A DNA stretch of 64,000 nucleotides from Aeromicrobium flavum (GCF_007992115.1 NZ_BJZQ01000001.1:248001-312000), one strand, 5' to 3'; counted from the stretch's first letter, positions 26,051 to 35,967 are shown. Numbers and translations: made by a program. The notes: generated by a model not told the origin, from the sequence alone.

Positions 26051-27655
26051 ATGCGAGCCCTGATCGTCGGCCTGATCGGTGCGGTGCTGCTTGGTCCCGC
26101 GGTGCTCTTCCTCGGCATCGGCGTGCTGCTCAACCCCGCGGCCCGAGCGACCTGCCTGACCGGCACCGCCGGCCTCAGGGTCGGGACCATGCCTGACCAC
26201 GTGGACGCCATGACCGGTGACGGGACCGCGGTCCGTCTGGAGCGAAACCAGCTCCAGCACGCGGCAACGATCATCAGCACCGGGGCGAACCTCGATGACG
26301 TTGGCCGAGAAGGGATCGTCATCGCGCTGATGGCCGCTCTCACCGAATCGCGTTTGCGCATGCTCGCGAATACCCGCGCCCACCCAAGTTCTGGCGCCTT
26401 CGCCAACGACGGGGACGGGGGAGACCACGACAGCCTGGGCTTGTTCCAGATGCGACCCAGTACCGGCTGGGGAACCGTCGCCGACCTGATGGACCCGCGC
26501 TTCCAAGCGCGAGCCTTCTTCGGTGGACCCACCGGGCCCCATGGCGGGTCGCCCCGCGGCCTCCTGGACATTTCCGGATGGCGGACGATGTCCAAGGGCG
26601 CCGCGGCCCAGGCCGTTGAGGTGTCCCGGTATCCCGACCGGTACGCCGCGTGGGAACCCGTCGCCGAGAAGATCCTCGACACCCTGACCGGGTCGACGGG
26701 CGCCGCTGCCGCGGTTCCCGAAACCGGCCAAGTCGTGTTCCCACTCCCGAACGGGAGTTGGGTGCGCTCCAGCGGCTTCGGGATGCGCCGCCACCCGGTC
26801 ACCGGCGTCTACAAACTCCACACCGGAGCCGACTACGCCGCCCCCGCCGGCACACCGATCGTGGCGGCCGCCGACGGACGAGTCGCCTCCGCAGGCCCGG
26901 CAACCGGCTACGGGAACCTGATCCTGATCGAGCACACCGTCAACGGCTCCACCGTCGCGACCGGCTACGCCCACATGAACGCCGACGGGATCCACGTCCA
27001 ACCCGGTGACCGAGTCACCGCCGGCCAACACATCGCCGACGTGGGCATGTCCGGGTACACCACGGGACCTCACCTGCACTTCGAGATCCGGCCCGGCGGA
27101 TCCGATCGGTCACCGGTCGACCCCGAGCCGTGGCTCACCGGCCGCGGGGCCACCTCCCTCGACCAGACGAGTACAGGGACTGCTCCGGGCTGCCACCCGG
27201 ACACCGCCGACGGATACGTCGGGACAGACCCGGACGAAGCCGTCGAGGATCCGACCGGTGACGGGCGGATCACCGCTCGCATGGCTCACGTGCTGAGCCA
27301 GCTCGAGACCACGTTCCCTGAATCGAGCTGGGCGTGCTGGCGTGCCGGCTCACCGTCGACGAACGACCATGCGGCCGGCCGAGCCTGCGACGGCACCTTC
27401 GGCAACAAGATCGGTACACGTGCCGCGGGCGCCTCCCTGGCTGTCGGGTGGCGTGTCACGAACTGGCTCAAGGCCAACGCCACCCAACTCGGGGTCGAGT
27501 ACCTGATCTGGCAGGGCAAGATCTGGTCCGTCGCGCGCGCCTCTGAGGGTTGGAGGTCGTACAACGGTGGCGGCACGTTCGACCCTCGGTCAGTGACCGG
27601 AGGCCACTTCGACCATCTCCACGTCGCCGTCGCAGCCCCATCACCCGCAAGCTGA
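26051..27655 (+). CDS. Multidomain peptidoglycan hydrolase (VirB1-like)
   Basis: A 534-residue protein with an N-terminal membrane segment. Residues about 70-205 resemble a lytic-transglycosylase-like domain (ALMAALTESRLRMLANTR, DSLGLFQMRPSTGWG). Residues about 235-350 are a LytM/M23 endopeptidase with GFGMRRHPVTG, LHTGADYAAP, GYAHM and the zinc motif HLHFEIRPGG. Residues about 385-530 resemble a D-Ala-D-Ala carboxypeptidase-like (ARB_07466) domain with a terminal HFDHLHVAV. It would open the cell wall for the transfer apparatus. Three wall-cutting modules in one chain is more than the usual VirB1. Confidence 0.88.
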   Translation: MRALIVGLIGAVLLGPAVLFLGIGVLLNPAARATCLTGTAGLRVGTMPDHVDAMTGDGTAVRLERNQLQHAATIISTGANLDDVGREGIVIALMAALTESRLRMLANTRAHPSSGAFANDGDGGDHDSLGLFQMRPSTGWGTVADLMDPRFQARAFFGGPTGPHGGSPRGLLDISGWRTMSKGAAAQAVEVSRYPDRYAAWEPVAEKILDTLTGSTGAAAAVPETGQVVFPLPNGSWVRSSGFGMRRHPVTGVYKLHTGADYAAPAGTPIVAAADGRVASAGPATGYGNLILIEHTVNGSTVATGYAHMNADGIHVQPGDRVTAGQHIADVGMSGYTTGPHLHFEIRPGGSDRSPVDPEPWLTGRGATSLDQTSTGTAPGCHPDTADGYVGTDPDEAVEDPTGDGRITARMAHVLSQLETTFPESSWACWRAGSPSTNDHAAGRACDGTFGNKIGTRAAGASLAVGWRVTNWLKANATQLGVEYLIWQGKIWSVARASEGWRSYNGGGTFDPRSVTGGHFDHLHVAVAAPSPAS

Positions 27656-27672
27656 AGACACACCTGCGTGGC

Positions 27673-27966
27673 ATGAGCAGTCGTCTCGTTTCCACTCTCT
27701 CGAGCGTCGGACCGGACTTCGGTGCGGTCGGTGGCGCAGCGCAACTGGGCCAGATCATCGGCGCCTTGCTCACCTACGGTCTGCTTACTGCGGTCGTGAT
27801 GATCGTCGTCTGCGCCACGGCGTGGGCACTCGCATCAGCTGGCGGGAGCTGGCACACCGCATCGAAAGCCAAGACCGGGCTCTTGGTGGCGTTGGGCGGT
27901 GCGACTCTGCTCGGCTCAGCACTCGCGTGGGCGAACTGGCTCCTCGACATCGGCGCGCGTCTGTAG
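27673..27966 (+). CDS. DUF6112-like small membrane protein, copy 1
   Basis: 97 residues from ATG 27673 with two membrane helices (IIGALLTYGLLTAVVMIVVC and LLVALGGATLLGSALAWANW) separated by a short basic loop (HTASKAKT). It is clearly paralogous to the protein at 30231-30533 (same spacing, WAL and Lys/Gly loop motifs). In related elements two such genes sit side by side before the VirB6-like gene, a VirB2/VirB3-like size and topology. Here they are split by an OLD-like gene. Confidence 0.78.
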   Translation: MSSRLVSTLSSVGPDFGAVGGAAQLGQIIGALLTYGLLTAVVMIVVCATAWALASAGGSWHTASKAKTGLLVALGGATLLGSALAWANWLLDIGARL

Positions 27967-28112
27967 GTCCGAAGCCCCATCATCGGGGCACGTCCGCAAG
28001 GTGCACGACGTTCAGCCGTCGGTGTCAGTCCGTACGACATCTTTCCAGTCAGGCGTCCTTGTGGTCGGGCCGTTCCGCTCCAACAGGTTCAGGCGGGGAC
28101 TAGATTGCCCGG

Positions 28113-30113
28113 ATGACCGGAATTGAGATCGTCGGCTTCAGACACCCAGGACACGGATTCTTGGAGTATGAGGGCGGGACGCTGGTGATTTACGGCCAGA
28201 ACGGGGCCGGGAAGTCGCTGCTGCTTGAATCCATCGAGTCCGCTCTGACCGGTCGGTTGGTCGGCCGTACGGAACCGAACGGTGACTACCATTTCAACGC
28301 CATCACTACTGCGTTGCTTGTTCGAGGCGACCTGAGCCGGATCTACGTAGACGACACAGTCGGCGATATGCGACCGGCCGATTTGCAGTCATCGGTAGCG
28401 CTCGTTACCGAAGAGGAGGTTGACGCGCTCGACCTGCCCGAGAAGGTCCTTGCCGCTTGGCGGGGACTCCTCAGGGCGGTAACCGACAAGACTCACGCCT
28501 TGCTGGCACCCGTTGGCTCAGTCGGACCTCGGTGGACGATGTACCCGGCGTCCGCCCCGGACGATCCTGCCGCCGATGCGTGGGCGGACGTGCTTCAGCA
28601 GCACATGCTCTCCTTCGTCGAGGGTGAGAGAGACGCCGACGACGCCTACGAAGCCTGGTCGGAGGCTACGGATGAGCAGTTCATCCTTGAATCCTTGATC
28701 TCGAATCTTGAAGGGTTCGCTTGTGACGGGGGAATCTACAGGTACAACAAGGCAGCTCTGCCGGTCTCCGATAGTCCGTTCCCTACCGTGGTCACAGACG
28801 AAAGCGCCGAGCCCGACGCGATGCTCACGCGCTGCATTCGGGCAATTGCGCCAGACCGGGAGTTCACCGAAGACTTCCGATCGGCAACCGACGAGTATCT
28901 TCAGCGCCTGACCACTCTCGCAACGCTTTGGGCTGGCCGTGCGAACGAGCTTCTCGCAAAGTTGTTGCTCGATCCGCCAGTACTGCGAGTTGCCATGGGG
29001 GACGTCACTGACTGGATCGCGGCCGAACCCCCGCACTGGTGCGCCAGCCCAGGAGGCCGGATAGCGAACCTCAGCGATGCCGAAAAGCGTTGGGCACGTC
29101 TCGCGATCGCTCTATCGGCACCGAACGAAGTCGCACTTCAGTCGGGTGCGATGACCGACACCGAGACGTTCCCCATCGACGAAAGCTCAGAACTTCCGGC
29201 TCCATTTGTGCTTCTTGACGAGCCGGAACGGGGGCTCCATCGTGCGGCGGAATCACACATGGCCGAAGGACTCATTGAACTCGCGCGTTCGACTCGGATC
29301 AGACCCATCCTTGCTACGCATAGCCCTTCGCTCCTCGACGCTGGGCACGGCCAGGTCTTCCACATCGAAAAGAACCCGCGCGGCGGTATTGGCTCCCTCA
29401 CAGAACTTGACCGCGCTGCCATTCACGAGCTCGCTGGGGTCGGTCTTCAACCTTCCTCCCTGCTTCATCGTGACCGCGGCTACCTTCTCGTCGAAGGCGA
29501 GCACGACAAGCAGATTTTGGAGGGTTGGTTTGCCGACGAACTCCGTGAACTTCGCGTCGCTGTCCTAGCCATGCGGGGCACCGACAATCTCTGGTCGATC
29601 TTCGACTCGGAGTTTCTCGTGGAGCGGAGCGACGCACTGCTCATGCCGGTGCTCGACGACGTCGCCCTCGACCCGCTCTACGACCTGTGGGCGCAAGCGG
29701 AGGCGGCTGTGATGGAAGGCCGTCGCTCTGTCGCCACCGGGATCATCAGGCGAGGCATGTCGAAGATCCCAGGCAAGGGGAAGGACGTCTACGAGCCTCT
29801 ACTGATTGGATCGATCACGCGCGGCGTGAGTCAACGGTTCTTCCCCTTGGGCATGTCGCGAAAGGACGTTCTGGAGTACCTCCCGGTCAGCGAACTCGTA
29901 GACGGCGCCTCGTCTTGGCCGGACCTGCGACAAGAATGGAGTCGAAGCCCGGCTTCAATGAAGGACCGGTCCGGTAAGGCATACAAGGACTGGTTGCGAA
30001 AGGTCAAACGAGCCGACCTGTCGCCGGAGAACCTCCGCTTCGTCGCGGAAATTACTGCTCCTCACCCTGAACTCAAGGGGCTCATGGCGAAAGTTGCGCA
30101 CCGACTTCGTTGA
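28113..30113 (+). CDS. OLD-like ATPase with Toprim nuclease domain (defence cargo)
   Basis: A 666-residue protein. The ABC/SMC-type ATPase has Walker A YGQNGAGKS near residue 27, a signature-like LSDAEKRWARL near 322, Walker B FVLLDEPERGLH near 363 and the H-loop ATHSPSLL near 400. A Toprim domain follows with LLVEGEHDKQIL near 457 and the acidic PVLDDVALD near 513, so both the glutamate and the DxD-type metal ligands are present. OLD-family proteins are DNA nucleases used in phage defence, alone or with a UvrD partner (Gabija); no helicase gene is adjacent here. It has its own leader and interrupts the transfer operon between two DUF6112 paralogues, with visibly lower GC at wobble positions, so it is inserted cargo. 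Confidence 0.82.
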   Translation: MTGIEIVGFRHPGHGFLEYEGGTLVIYGQNGAGKSLLLESIESALTGRLVGRTEPNGDYHFNAITTALLVRGDLSRIYVDDTVGDMRPADLQSSVALVTEEEVDALDLPEKVLAAWRGLLRAVTDKTHALLAPVGSVGPRWTMYPASAPDDPAADAWADVLQQHMLSFVEGERDADDAYEAWSEATDEQFILESLISNLEGFACDGGIYRYNKAALPVSDSPFPTVVTDESAEPDAMLTRCIRAIAPDREFTEDFRSATDEYLQRLTTLATLWAGRANELLAKLLLDPPVLRVAMGDVTDWIAAEPPHWCASPGGRIANLSDAEKRWARLAIALSAPNEVALQSGAMTDTETFPIDESSELPAPFVLLDEPERGLHRAAESHMAEGLIELARSTRIRPILATHSPSLLDAGHGQVFHIEKNPRGGIGSLTELDRAAIHELAGVGLQPSSLLHRDRGYLLVEGEHDKQILEGWFADELRELRVAVLAMRGTDNLWSIFDSEFLVERSDALLMPVLDDVALDPLYDLWAQAEAAVMEGRRSVATGIIRRGMSKIPGKGKDVYEPLLIGSITRGVSQRFFPLGMSRKDVLEYLPVSELVDGASSWPDLRQEWSRSPASMKDRSGKAYKDWLRKVKRADLSPENLRFVAEITAPHPELKGLMAKVAHRLR

Positions 30114-30230
30114 GATCGGGTTCGGGGGAGTAGCCAGCCGTGTGGCAGTTCGGTTTGCACGCTCGATTCGTACGCCGCGGGTCTCCGTCGCACACCTGTG
30201 AGTCAGTAGGACAGACCTGCAGGGGGCAAC

Positions 30231-30533
30231 GTGAAACCGACCAACGTGCACGCGATCGCGCGTGACGTGAACATCGAACCGAATTCCAGTGGACTGCCGG
30301 GTATCGGTCAGCTCAGCACGATCGTCGGCGCCTCGATGACCGTCGGGCTGATCTTGGCTGTTCTCGCCGTGATCATCTCGGCGATCGTGTGGGCATTGGG
30401 ATCGAACTCGTCGAATCCTCATCTGGCGGGACGCGGCAAGGTGGGCGTGCTCGTCGGGCTCGGTGCCGCCATTGTCACTGGCGCGTCCGTCGCGCTGGTG
30501 AACTTCTTCTGGAACGTCGGCCAGGCCGTCTGA
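30231..30533 (+). CDS. DUF6112-like small membrane protein, copy 2
   Basis: 100 residues from GTG 30231 with AGGGGG six bases upstream. Two membrane helices (TVGLILAVLAVIISAIVWAL and VGVLVGLGAAIVTGASVALV) flank a short loop, matching copy 1 at 27673-27966. It precedes the VirB6-like gene directly and is probably a small channel component. Confidence 0.8.
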   Translation: MKPTNVHAIARDVNIEPNSSGLPGIGQLSTIVGASMTVGLILAVLAVIISAIVWALGSNSSNPHLAGRGKVGVLVGLGAAIVTGASVALVNFFWNVGQAV

Positions 30534-30545
30534 GCGGGCAAGACG

Positions 30546-31811
30546 ATGGTCGATGTGTGCGAGGTGCCGGTCATCTCCGCCGTGTGCGATCAGGCAGGTG
30601 ATGCCGCGGGGACGCTGGTGACCGCGCCGTTCGACTGGTTGGCCGAGTCGATGGCCAACGCCGCCGGCTGGATGTTCGAGGCCGTCTGGCAGGTCTTCGA
30701 TTCGACCACCATGGTCGACGTGACCAGTGGCCAGTTCACGAAGGTCTACAGCATTCTGTTCGGGGTCGCGGTGTTCGTGATGCTCGGCTTCTTCATGCTG
30801 CAGGTCATCGGCGGCATGATCCGCCGCGAGCCGGCCGCGCTGAGTCGCGCTGTGTTCGGGCTGGCCAAATCGGTCTTGGGCTCGTTCGTCGCGCTGGCCC
30901 TGATTGGGACCGCCCTCGAGGTCACGGACCGGCTCTGTGTCGGCATCGTTCACGCCACCGGCACCACGATGGGCCAGATGGGCGACCGAGTGTCGATGCT
31001 GGCGAAAGGGATCGGGGCGCTGCAGATCGCCGCCCCGGGTGCCAGCGCGGTGATCACGATTCTCGTGGCCGGGCTCGCGCTGGGGGCCGCGGTCATCGTG
31101 TGGGTCAGTCTGCTGATCCGCAAGGCGCTGCTGTTGATCGCGATCGTCTTCGCACCGATCGCCCTGGCAGGAGCGAGCTGGGACCACACTCGCGGTTGGG
31201 TCGGTCGGTGGGCCACCTTTGTCATCGCGCTGATCTTGTCGAAGGTCGTCTTGGTGGTCTTCTTCCTGCTCGCGACTGCACAGGTATCGGCCCCGATCGA
31301 CGCCGACTTGAAGTCGGTCAGCGAGCCGATCTCCGGGGTGGTGCTGATGCTGATGGCCGGGTTCGCTCCCTATTTGACCTACAAGGCGGTCAGCTTCATC
31401 GGCTTCGACATGCACCACGCGATGTCGGCCGAACAGGAGGCCAAGTCCGCCCTCAACCGACCGGTCCCGATCCCACTCGGTCGCGGATCGGGCAAGAGCC
31501 CTCAAGCGGTTCTCGCCGGGCCCACCTCATCGGGAAGCCCGGGTGGCGGTCCGGTTCCACCGTCCGCCAAGCCGGCTGGCGCGAACGGTAGTGCGGTTGG
31601 CGGGGCCAGCAAGGCGAGCGGCGCTGTGGGTGCGGCTGGCGGGCCGGCTGTTGCCGGGCTGGTCGTGAAGGAAGCCGCGACATCCGGACCGAAAGTTGGC
31701 AAGGCCGTCGCCGGCGCGGCTGAAGGACAATCGTCGGCGGCCGAACCACGCCCGGCGCCGGCGGGCCCGCCGCGACCTGCAGATCCGCTCATCGCCGGAA
31801 GCGGGAGCTGA
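30546..31811 (+). CDS. VirB6/TrbL-like polytopic transfer protein
   Basis: 421 residues with at least six membrane helices between residues 60 and 280, among them ILFGVAVFVMLGFFMLQVI, SVLGSFVALALIGTAL and WATFVIALILSKVVLVVFFL. The Trp/Asp pattern GASWDHTRGWVGRW is typical of TrbL/VirB6-type conjugation proteins. The last 120 residues are a Gly/Pro/Ala-rich cytoplasmic tail. It is the expected inner-membrane channel, placed between DUF6112 and the SCO6880-like gene. Confidence 0.83.
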   Translation: MVDVCEVPVISAVCDQAGDAAGTLVTAPFDWLAESMANAAGWMFEAVWQVFDSTTMVDVTSGQFTKVYSILFGVAVFVMLGFFMLQVIGGMIRREPAALSRAVFGLAKSVLGSFVALALIGTALEVTDRLCVGIVHATGTTMGQMGDRVSMLAKGIGALQIAAPGASAVITILVAGLALGAAVIVWVSLLIRKALLLIAIVFAPIALAGASWDHTRGWVGRWATFVIALILSKVVLVVFFLLATAQVSAPIDADLKSVSEPISGVVLMLMAGFAPYLTYKAVSFIGFDMHHAMSAEQEAKSALNRPVPIPLGRGSGKSPQAVLAGPTSSGSPGGGPVPPSAKPAGANGSAVGGASKASGAVGAAGGPAVAGLVVKEAATSGPKVGKAVAGAAEGQSSAAEPRPAPAGPPRPADPLIAGSGS

Positions 31812-31816
31812 CGAGC

Positions 31817-33277
31817 ATGACCACGCCTGCCACTAGCGGGAGCGCGCTCGCACCGGTGAAGTTTTCCCGTCTGAGCCAGCGCGGGGTGCTGCTCGGGCTC
31901 ACGACCTCGCAACTGGTGGTCGTCGGCGTCGCTGCTGCGGTCCTGGTGGTTGGCCTCTACAGCGGGGGAGCGAGTTCTCTCCTTGTCGCGGCGCCCCTGA
32001 TTGCGGTGTGCGCGGTCTTGGCGTTCGGCAGCGTCGGGGGACGGAAGTTGATCGAGTGGGTGCCCATCGTCGTCGTCTGGGGTTGGCGCGCCGGCGGCGG
32101 GCAGCTGCTGTTCCGTCGTCGGATCACCCGGCCACGGCCGGCCGGGACCTTGGCACTGCCCGGGGACGCGGCGCGCCTGCGTCAATGGGTCGACCTGGAC
32201 ACCGGAGCCGTGATGGTCCACGACCCCCACGCCGCCACCTTGACCGCTGTCGTCGGGGTCGCGCATCCGGCGTTCATCCTGCTCGACCCGACCGAACAGC
32301 ACCGCCGCGTGACCTCGTGGGGGCGAGTGTTGGCCACCGCTTGCCGATCGGGTCGCATCGCCTCGGTCCAGGTCTGTGAACGCACCCTGCCCGACTCCGG
32401 CCGAGGGCTCGCCGACTGGTGGACCCGCCACGGCCGCCACGATGACTCGTGGACGTCGACGGTCTATGCCGAGTTGATCGATCGCGCCGGTCCGGCGGGG
32501 GAGCGGCACGCCAGCACCGTGTCGATCTCGATCGACCTCAAGTCCGCAGGCCGCGCGATCCGTGCCGCCGGCGGCGGCAACCGCGGCGCGGCGGCCGTGC
32601 TGCGTCAGGAGATGTCGACGCTGACCGCGGCGCTTCGGTCTGCGGACCTGGCGCCCGGGGACTGGCTCGAGCCGGGAGACCTCGCGGTCATCTTGCGCTC
32701 GGCGTACGACCCGGTCGTGGCTGGCGCCCTCGAGCGCCACGGCTCCCTCGGTCGTGATCTGGCGACTGCCGGCCCGGTCGCGGTCAGTGAGGAGTGGGCC
32801 AGCCTGCGCAGCGACTCGGCCCATCACTGCGTGCTGTGGATCAGCGAGTGGCCCCGCTCCCTGGTCTACCCGGGGTTCTTGGCCCCGGTCCTGCTGTCCT
32901 CGGGAGTTCGCCGCACCTTCACACTGCTCTACACGCCGTTGCGCACGGACCAGGCGGCACGCGACATTCGCCGCAAGAAGACCGAGTACATCTCCGACGC
33001 CGCCCAGCGGCAACGGATCGGACAGATCGAGGACGCCCAACAGTCCGCCGAGTACCAGGACGTGCTGCAGCAGGAGGCCGACCTCACCGCCGGCCACGGC
33101 ATTCTTCGCCTCACTGGACTCATCGCCGTCAGCTCACCCGACCCCGAGACGCTGGAGCAGGCCGTCGCCGAGATCGAGCAAGCCGCCATCCAGGCCTCCT
33201 GCGAAACCCGACGGCTGTGGGGCCAACAAGCGCAGGCTTTCGCCGCGGCCGCGCTACCGCTGTGTCGGCCCGTCTGA
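31817..33277 (+). CDS. SCO6880-family conjugation protein
   Basis: 486 residues. Two N-terminal helices (GVLLGLTTSQLVVVGVAAAV and SLLVAAPLIAVCAVLAFG) follow the LSQRGVLLGL motif, a VirB3/PrgI-like start. The long soluble part resembles the N-terminal half of VirB4 without a P-loop (YTPLRTDQAARDIRRKKTEY, AVSSPDPETLEQAVAEIEQA). It probably forms a split VirB3-VirB4 unit with the ATPase at 33713-35188, as in other actinobacterial elements. Confidence 0.85.
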   Translation: MTTPATSGSALAPVKFSRLSQRGVLLGLTTSQLVVVGVAAAVLVVGLYSGGASSLLVAAPLIAVCAVLAFGSVGGRKLIEWVPIVVVWGWRAGGGQLLFRRRITRPRPAGTLALPGDAARLRQWVDLDTGAVMVHDPHAATLTAVVGVAHPAFILLDPTEQHRRVTSWGRVLATACRSGRIASVQVCERTLPDSGRGLADWWTRHGRHDDSWTSTVYAELIDRAGPAGERHASTVSISIDLKSAGRAIRAAGGGNRGAAAVLRQEMSTLTAALRSADLAPGDWLEPGDLAVILRSAYDPVVAGALERHGSLGRDLATAGPVAVSEEWASLRSDSAHHCVLWISEWPRSLVYPGFLAPVLLSSGVRRTFTLLYTPLRTDQAARDIRRKKTEYISDAAQRQRIGQIEDAQQSAEYQDVLQQEADLTAGHGILRLTGLIAVSSPDPETLEQAVAEIEQAAIQASCETRRLWGQQAQAFAAAALPLCRPV

Positions 33278-33320
33278 CCGGCGGCACCTGTTCGATCACA
33301 CCACGTCCTTGGAGGTTCAG

Positions 33321-33716
33321 ATGCCCACCTTTCATGATCCGGTCGCCGACGCCGAAGAGGCCTACGAGGCGCTGCGTGCGCTCGCGCATCAGACCGCCGT
33401 GATGGAGGACCCCCGTCAGATCTACCAACTGCTGGGCAGCCTTTCGGCCGCCGTGGCGGCGCTGGGACAGACACTGCACCAGATCGCTCGGACCCACGAC
33501 GTGCCCGACCATGACCGGCTGCACGGCCGTTCGCAGGTTGGTGTCCGGCACGAGGTGTCCTGGGAGCTGCACCGCGCCGGCGAGATCATGTCCCACGTCG
33601 CAGGATGCATCGACCGCGCCCACGAAGCCGAAAGCCAGATCATCTACAAGCCGCCAACCCCGGCGGTCCCTTCATCGCCCACGGAGGAAGCGTCGCGGCC
33701 GGGGTTCGGCCTGTGA
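33321..33716 (+). CDS. Small conserved transfer-operon protein
   Basis: 131 residues from ATG 33321 with a strong GGAGGT site four bases upstream. It is soluble, helical and His-rich (LAHQTAVMEDPRQIYQLLG, LHRAGEIMSHVAGCIDRAH). It overlaps the VirB4-like gene by four bases. Its position between SCO6880-like and VirB4-like genes suggests an accessory of the transfer ATPase. Family not named. Confidence 0.75.
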   Translation: MPTFHDPVADAEEAYEALRALAHQTAVMEDPRQIYQLLGSLSAAVAALGQTLHQIARTHDVPDHDRLHGRSQVGVRHEVSWELHRAGEIMSHVAGCIDRAHEAESQIIYKPPTPAVPSSPTEEASRPGFGL

Positions 33717-35188
33717 ACGGCCGGCGGCGGGCCCGCCTGCACAGCGCCGTCCTGGTCACTCCACGACGCGAACGCCGCCGAGCGCGCCGCGAACGAAAGG
33801 CCTCGGCGAAGAACCTTCTTACTCAAGACCGCACGAACCAGCGAACGACAGCGAAGGCGAAGGCCGACCAACTACGAGACGAGCGTCGGGCAACCGAGAC
33901 GCTCCCCCGAGCAGGGGAGAAGAGACCCGAGGCACTCCGAACACCGGGTCGTCTGCGACTGCCCCGCCATCAGGACACCTCGGCCACCCTCGCGGGCGCA
34001 TACCCGTTCCTCGCCGAAGGCGGCATGGGATCCGACGGCGTGTTCGTCGGCCAAGACCTCTACTCGGGCAGTTCCTTCGTCTACGACCCGTGGGTGCTCT
34101 ACGCCCAAGGCGTCATCACCGCCCCCAACGTCGTCATCGCCGGCATCGTCGGAGCCGGCAAGTCATCGCTCGCCAAGAGCCTCTACTCCCGATCCATCCC
34201 GTTCGGCCGCCGCGTCTACGTCCCCGGCGACCCCAAAGGCGAACACACCGCCGTCGCCGAAGCCGTCGGCGGCAAAGCCATCGCCCTCGGCCACGGCATG
34301 ATCAACCGACTGAACCCCCTCGACGCAGGCCACCGACCCAACGGACTCGACGACGCTCAATGGACCGCCCAAGTCACCGCCCGCCGCCGCGACCTGCTCG
34401 GCGCCCTGGCCGAGACCGTCCTCGACCGTCGCCTCACACCACTCGAACACACCGCCATCGACATCGCCCTCCAGGACGCCGTCCACTCATCTGACGTACC
34501 TGTCCTGCCCATGGTCGTTGACCGGTTGCTGGACCCCCGCGACCGCGACAACCGGCTGGCAGAAGATGGACGCATCGCAGGGCACGCCCTTCGCCGCCTC
34601 GTCGCTGGCGACCTCGCTGGCATGTTCGACGGGACCTCGACCGTACGGTTCGATCCAACCTTGCCGATGGTGTCGCTGGACCTGTCGCGTGTCACGGAGA
34701 ACGCCACGTTGATCTCGGTGCTCATGACCTGCGCTTCGGCATGGATGGAGTCCGCGCTGCTCGACCCACATGGCGGGCAACGCTGGGTGGTCTACGACGA
34801 AGCTTGGCGACTGATGGCCCACCCCGCCCTGCTGCGCCGAATGGACGCGCACTGGCGCCTCGCTCGCCATTACGGCATCGCGAACATGCTGATATTCCAC
34901 AAGCTCTCCGACCTCGACAACGTCGGCGACCACGGATCCGCGATGCGCGCCCTCGCGTCCTCCCTCCTGTCGAACGCCGAGACCCGCATCACCTACCGCC
35001 AGGAATCCGACCAGCTCGGATCTACCGCCGCGGCGCTCGGACTCACAGGTACGGAGCAGACGCTGCTGCCGACGCTTGGCACGGGCCAAGGTCTATGGCG
35101 GATAAAGCACCGCTCGTTCGTCGTGCAACATCAGCTGCATCCAGCCGAACTGCGACTCTTCGAGACCGGGGACCGTGCACGAGGCTGA
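33713..35188 (+). CDS. VirB4/TraC-like transfer ATPase
   Basis: 491 residues from GTG 33713 (GTGA overlap). After a basic N-terminus (TPRRERRRARRERKA) comes the ATPase core, with Walker A AGIVGAGKSSLAKSL near residue 143, YVPGDPKGEHTAVAEA, and Walker B RWVVYDEAWRLM near 360, followed by an arginine-finger segment near ETRITYRQESDQLG. It energises the type IV secretion channel. It lacks the VirB4 N-terminal domain, supplied by the SCO6880-like protein. Confidence 0.87.
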   Translation: MNGRRRARLHSAVLVTPRRERRRARRERKASAKNLLTQDRTNQRTTAKAKADQLRDERRATETLPRAGEKRPEALRTPGRLRLPRHQDTSATLAGAYPFLAEGGMGSDGVFVGQDLYSGSSFVYDPWVLYAQGVITAPNVVIAGIVGAGKSSLAKSLYSRSIPFGRRVYVPGDPKGEHTAVAEAVGGKAIALGHGMINRLNPLDAGHRPNGLDDAQWTAQVTARRRDLLGALAETVLDRRLTPLEHTAIDIALQDAVHSSDVPVLPMVVDRLLDPRDRDNRLAEDGRIAGHALRRLVAGDLAGMFDGTSTVRFDPTLPMVSLDLSRVTENATLISVLMTCASAWMESALLDPHGGQRWVVYDEAWRLMAHPALLRRMDAHWRLARHYGIANMLIFHKLSDLDNVGDHGSAMRALASSLLSNAETRITYRQESDQLGSTAAALGLTGTEQTLLPTLGTGQGLWRIKHRSFVVQHQLHPAELRLFETGDRARG

Positions 35189-35967
35189 ACTCCGAACGCG
35201 CCGCGAGAACTGGAGGGTCACCCGGCCGTCGAGAGAACTCGAGAGGGGGTGCTGCTTATCGCCCAGACTGATGCACATCGGAACGTTGCTGGGGCTGCTG
35301 CCCGGATGCGGAGGTGTAAACCCAAGAAGCGATAGGTGCGCGGCCTGCTCGACATTTCAGGGACAAGCGAGCGTGAACACCTGTAACTTTCTATGAGGCA
35401 GCGCGACAAGGACGTCAAAAACGCGATGCGAACCATGATGTAGCTACCTCAAGGTCGCTAGCCTCATGCCGGGCGACGGTGTGGGGTCGCTCGCTGCGGA
35501 CCAGTAGGAGGAGCCGACCGTGGATTGATCGTAAGCGCTCAACGTGGACGGCGTCCTGAAGAACGTCCCGCCAGGACCTCGTCGGGGACTTGTGCCGCGA
35601 TCCTTCGTGTTGGCTGAGATCTGGGACGTAGCTTCGTCTGCGTCAGCTGTGCGATTCAACCGCGCGGGCCGTAGGGGGCGTGCACCGCGTCGCGAACCTC
35701 GATGTCTCAGGGGGAGGATTCGCGTCAGGGCCTGCGGTCCTTAGGAGCTTGTAGACCGGCTTCTTGACCAATCCGACGTAGACCGAGTTTCCAAGGGAAT
35801 GCAGCCTTGGGTATTAGGTGGCGTCTGAGGCGACGGCAACCCGCCACCGGCTCGATGGCACGGGACGATTATGAATGGTCGAATCAAAGGAATGCGCTCT
35901 AGCGCGCTCTGATAGTTCTGCGATTGTGGACCCACACGGATCCGCCAGTCGGCCGAGAAGGAGCTGG
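35189..35967. other. Long region without a supported gene, left edge of cargo slot
   Basis: About 780 bases. Several short frames exist on both strands, but none has a good start site or a recognisable protein. The base composition is less GC-biased than the transfer operon. It probably contains the 3' end of the operon, a cargo boundary and the promoter for the oxygenase-HEPN pair. Confidence 0.4.

Noticed and set aside
29955..31505. 516-aa minus-strand frame, His/Asp-rich
   Set aside because: Antisense shadow of DUF6112 and VirB6-like genes, typical of GC-rich DNA.
31502..33097. 531-aa minus-strand frame
   Set aside because: Antisense shadow of the SCO6880-like gene.
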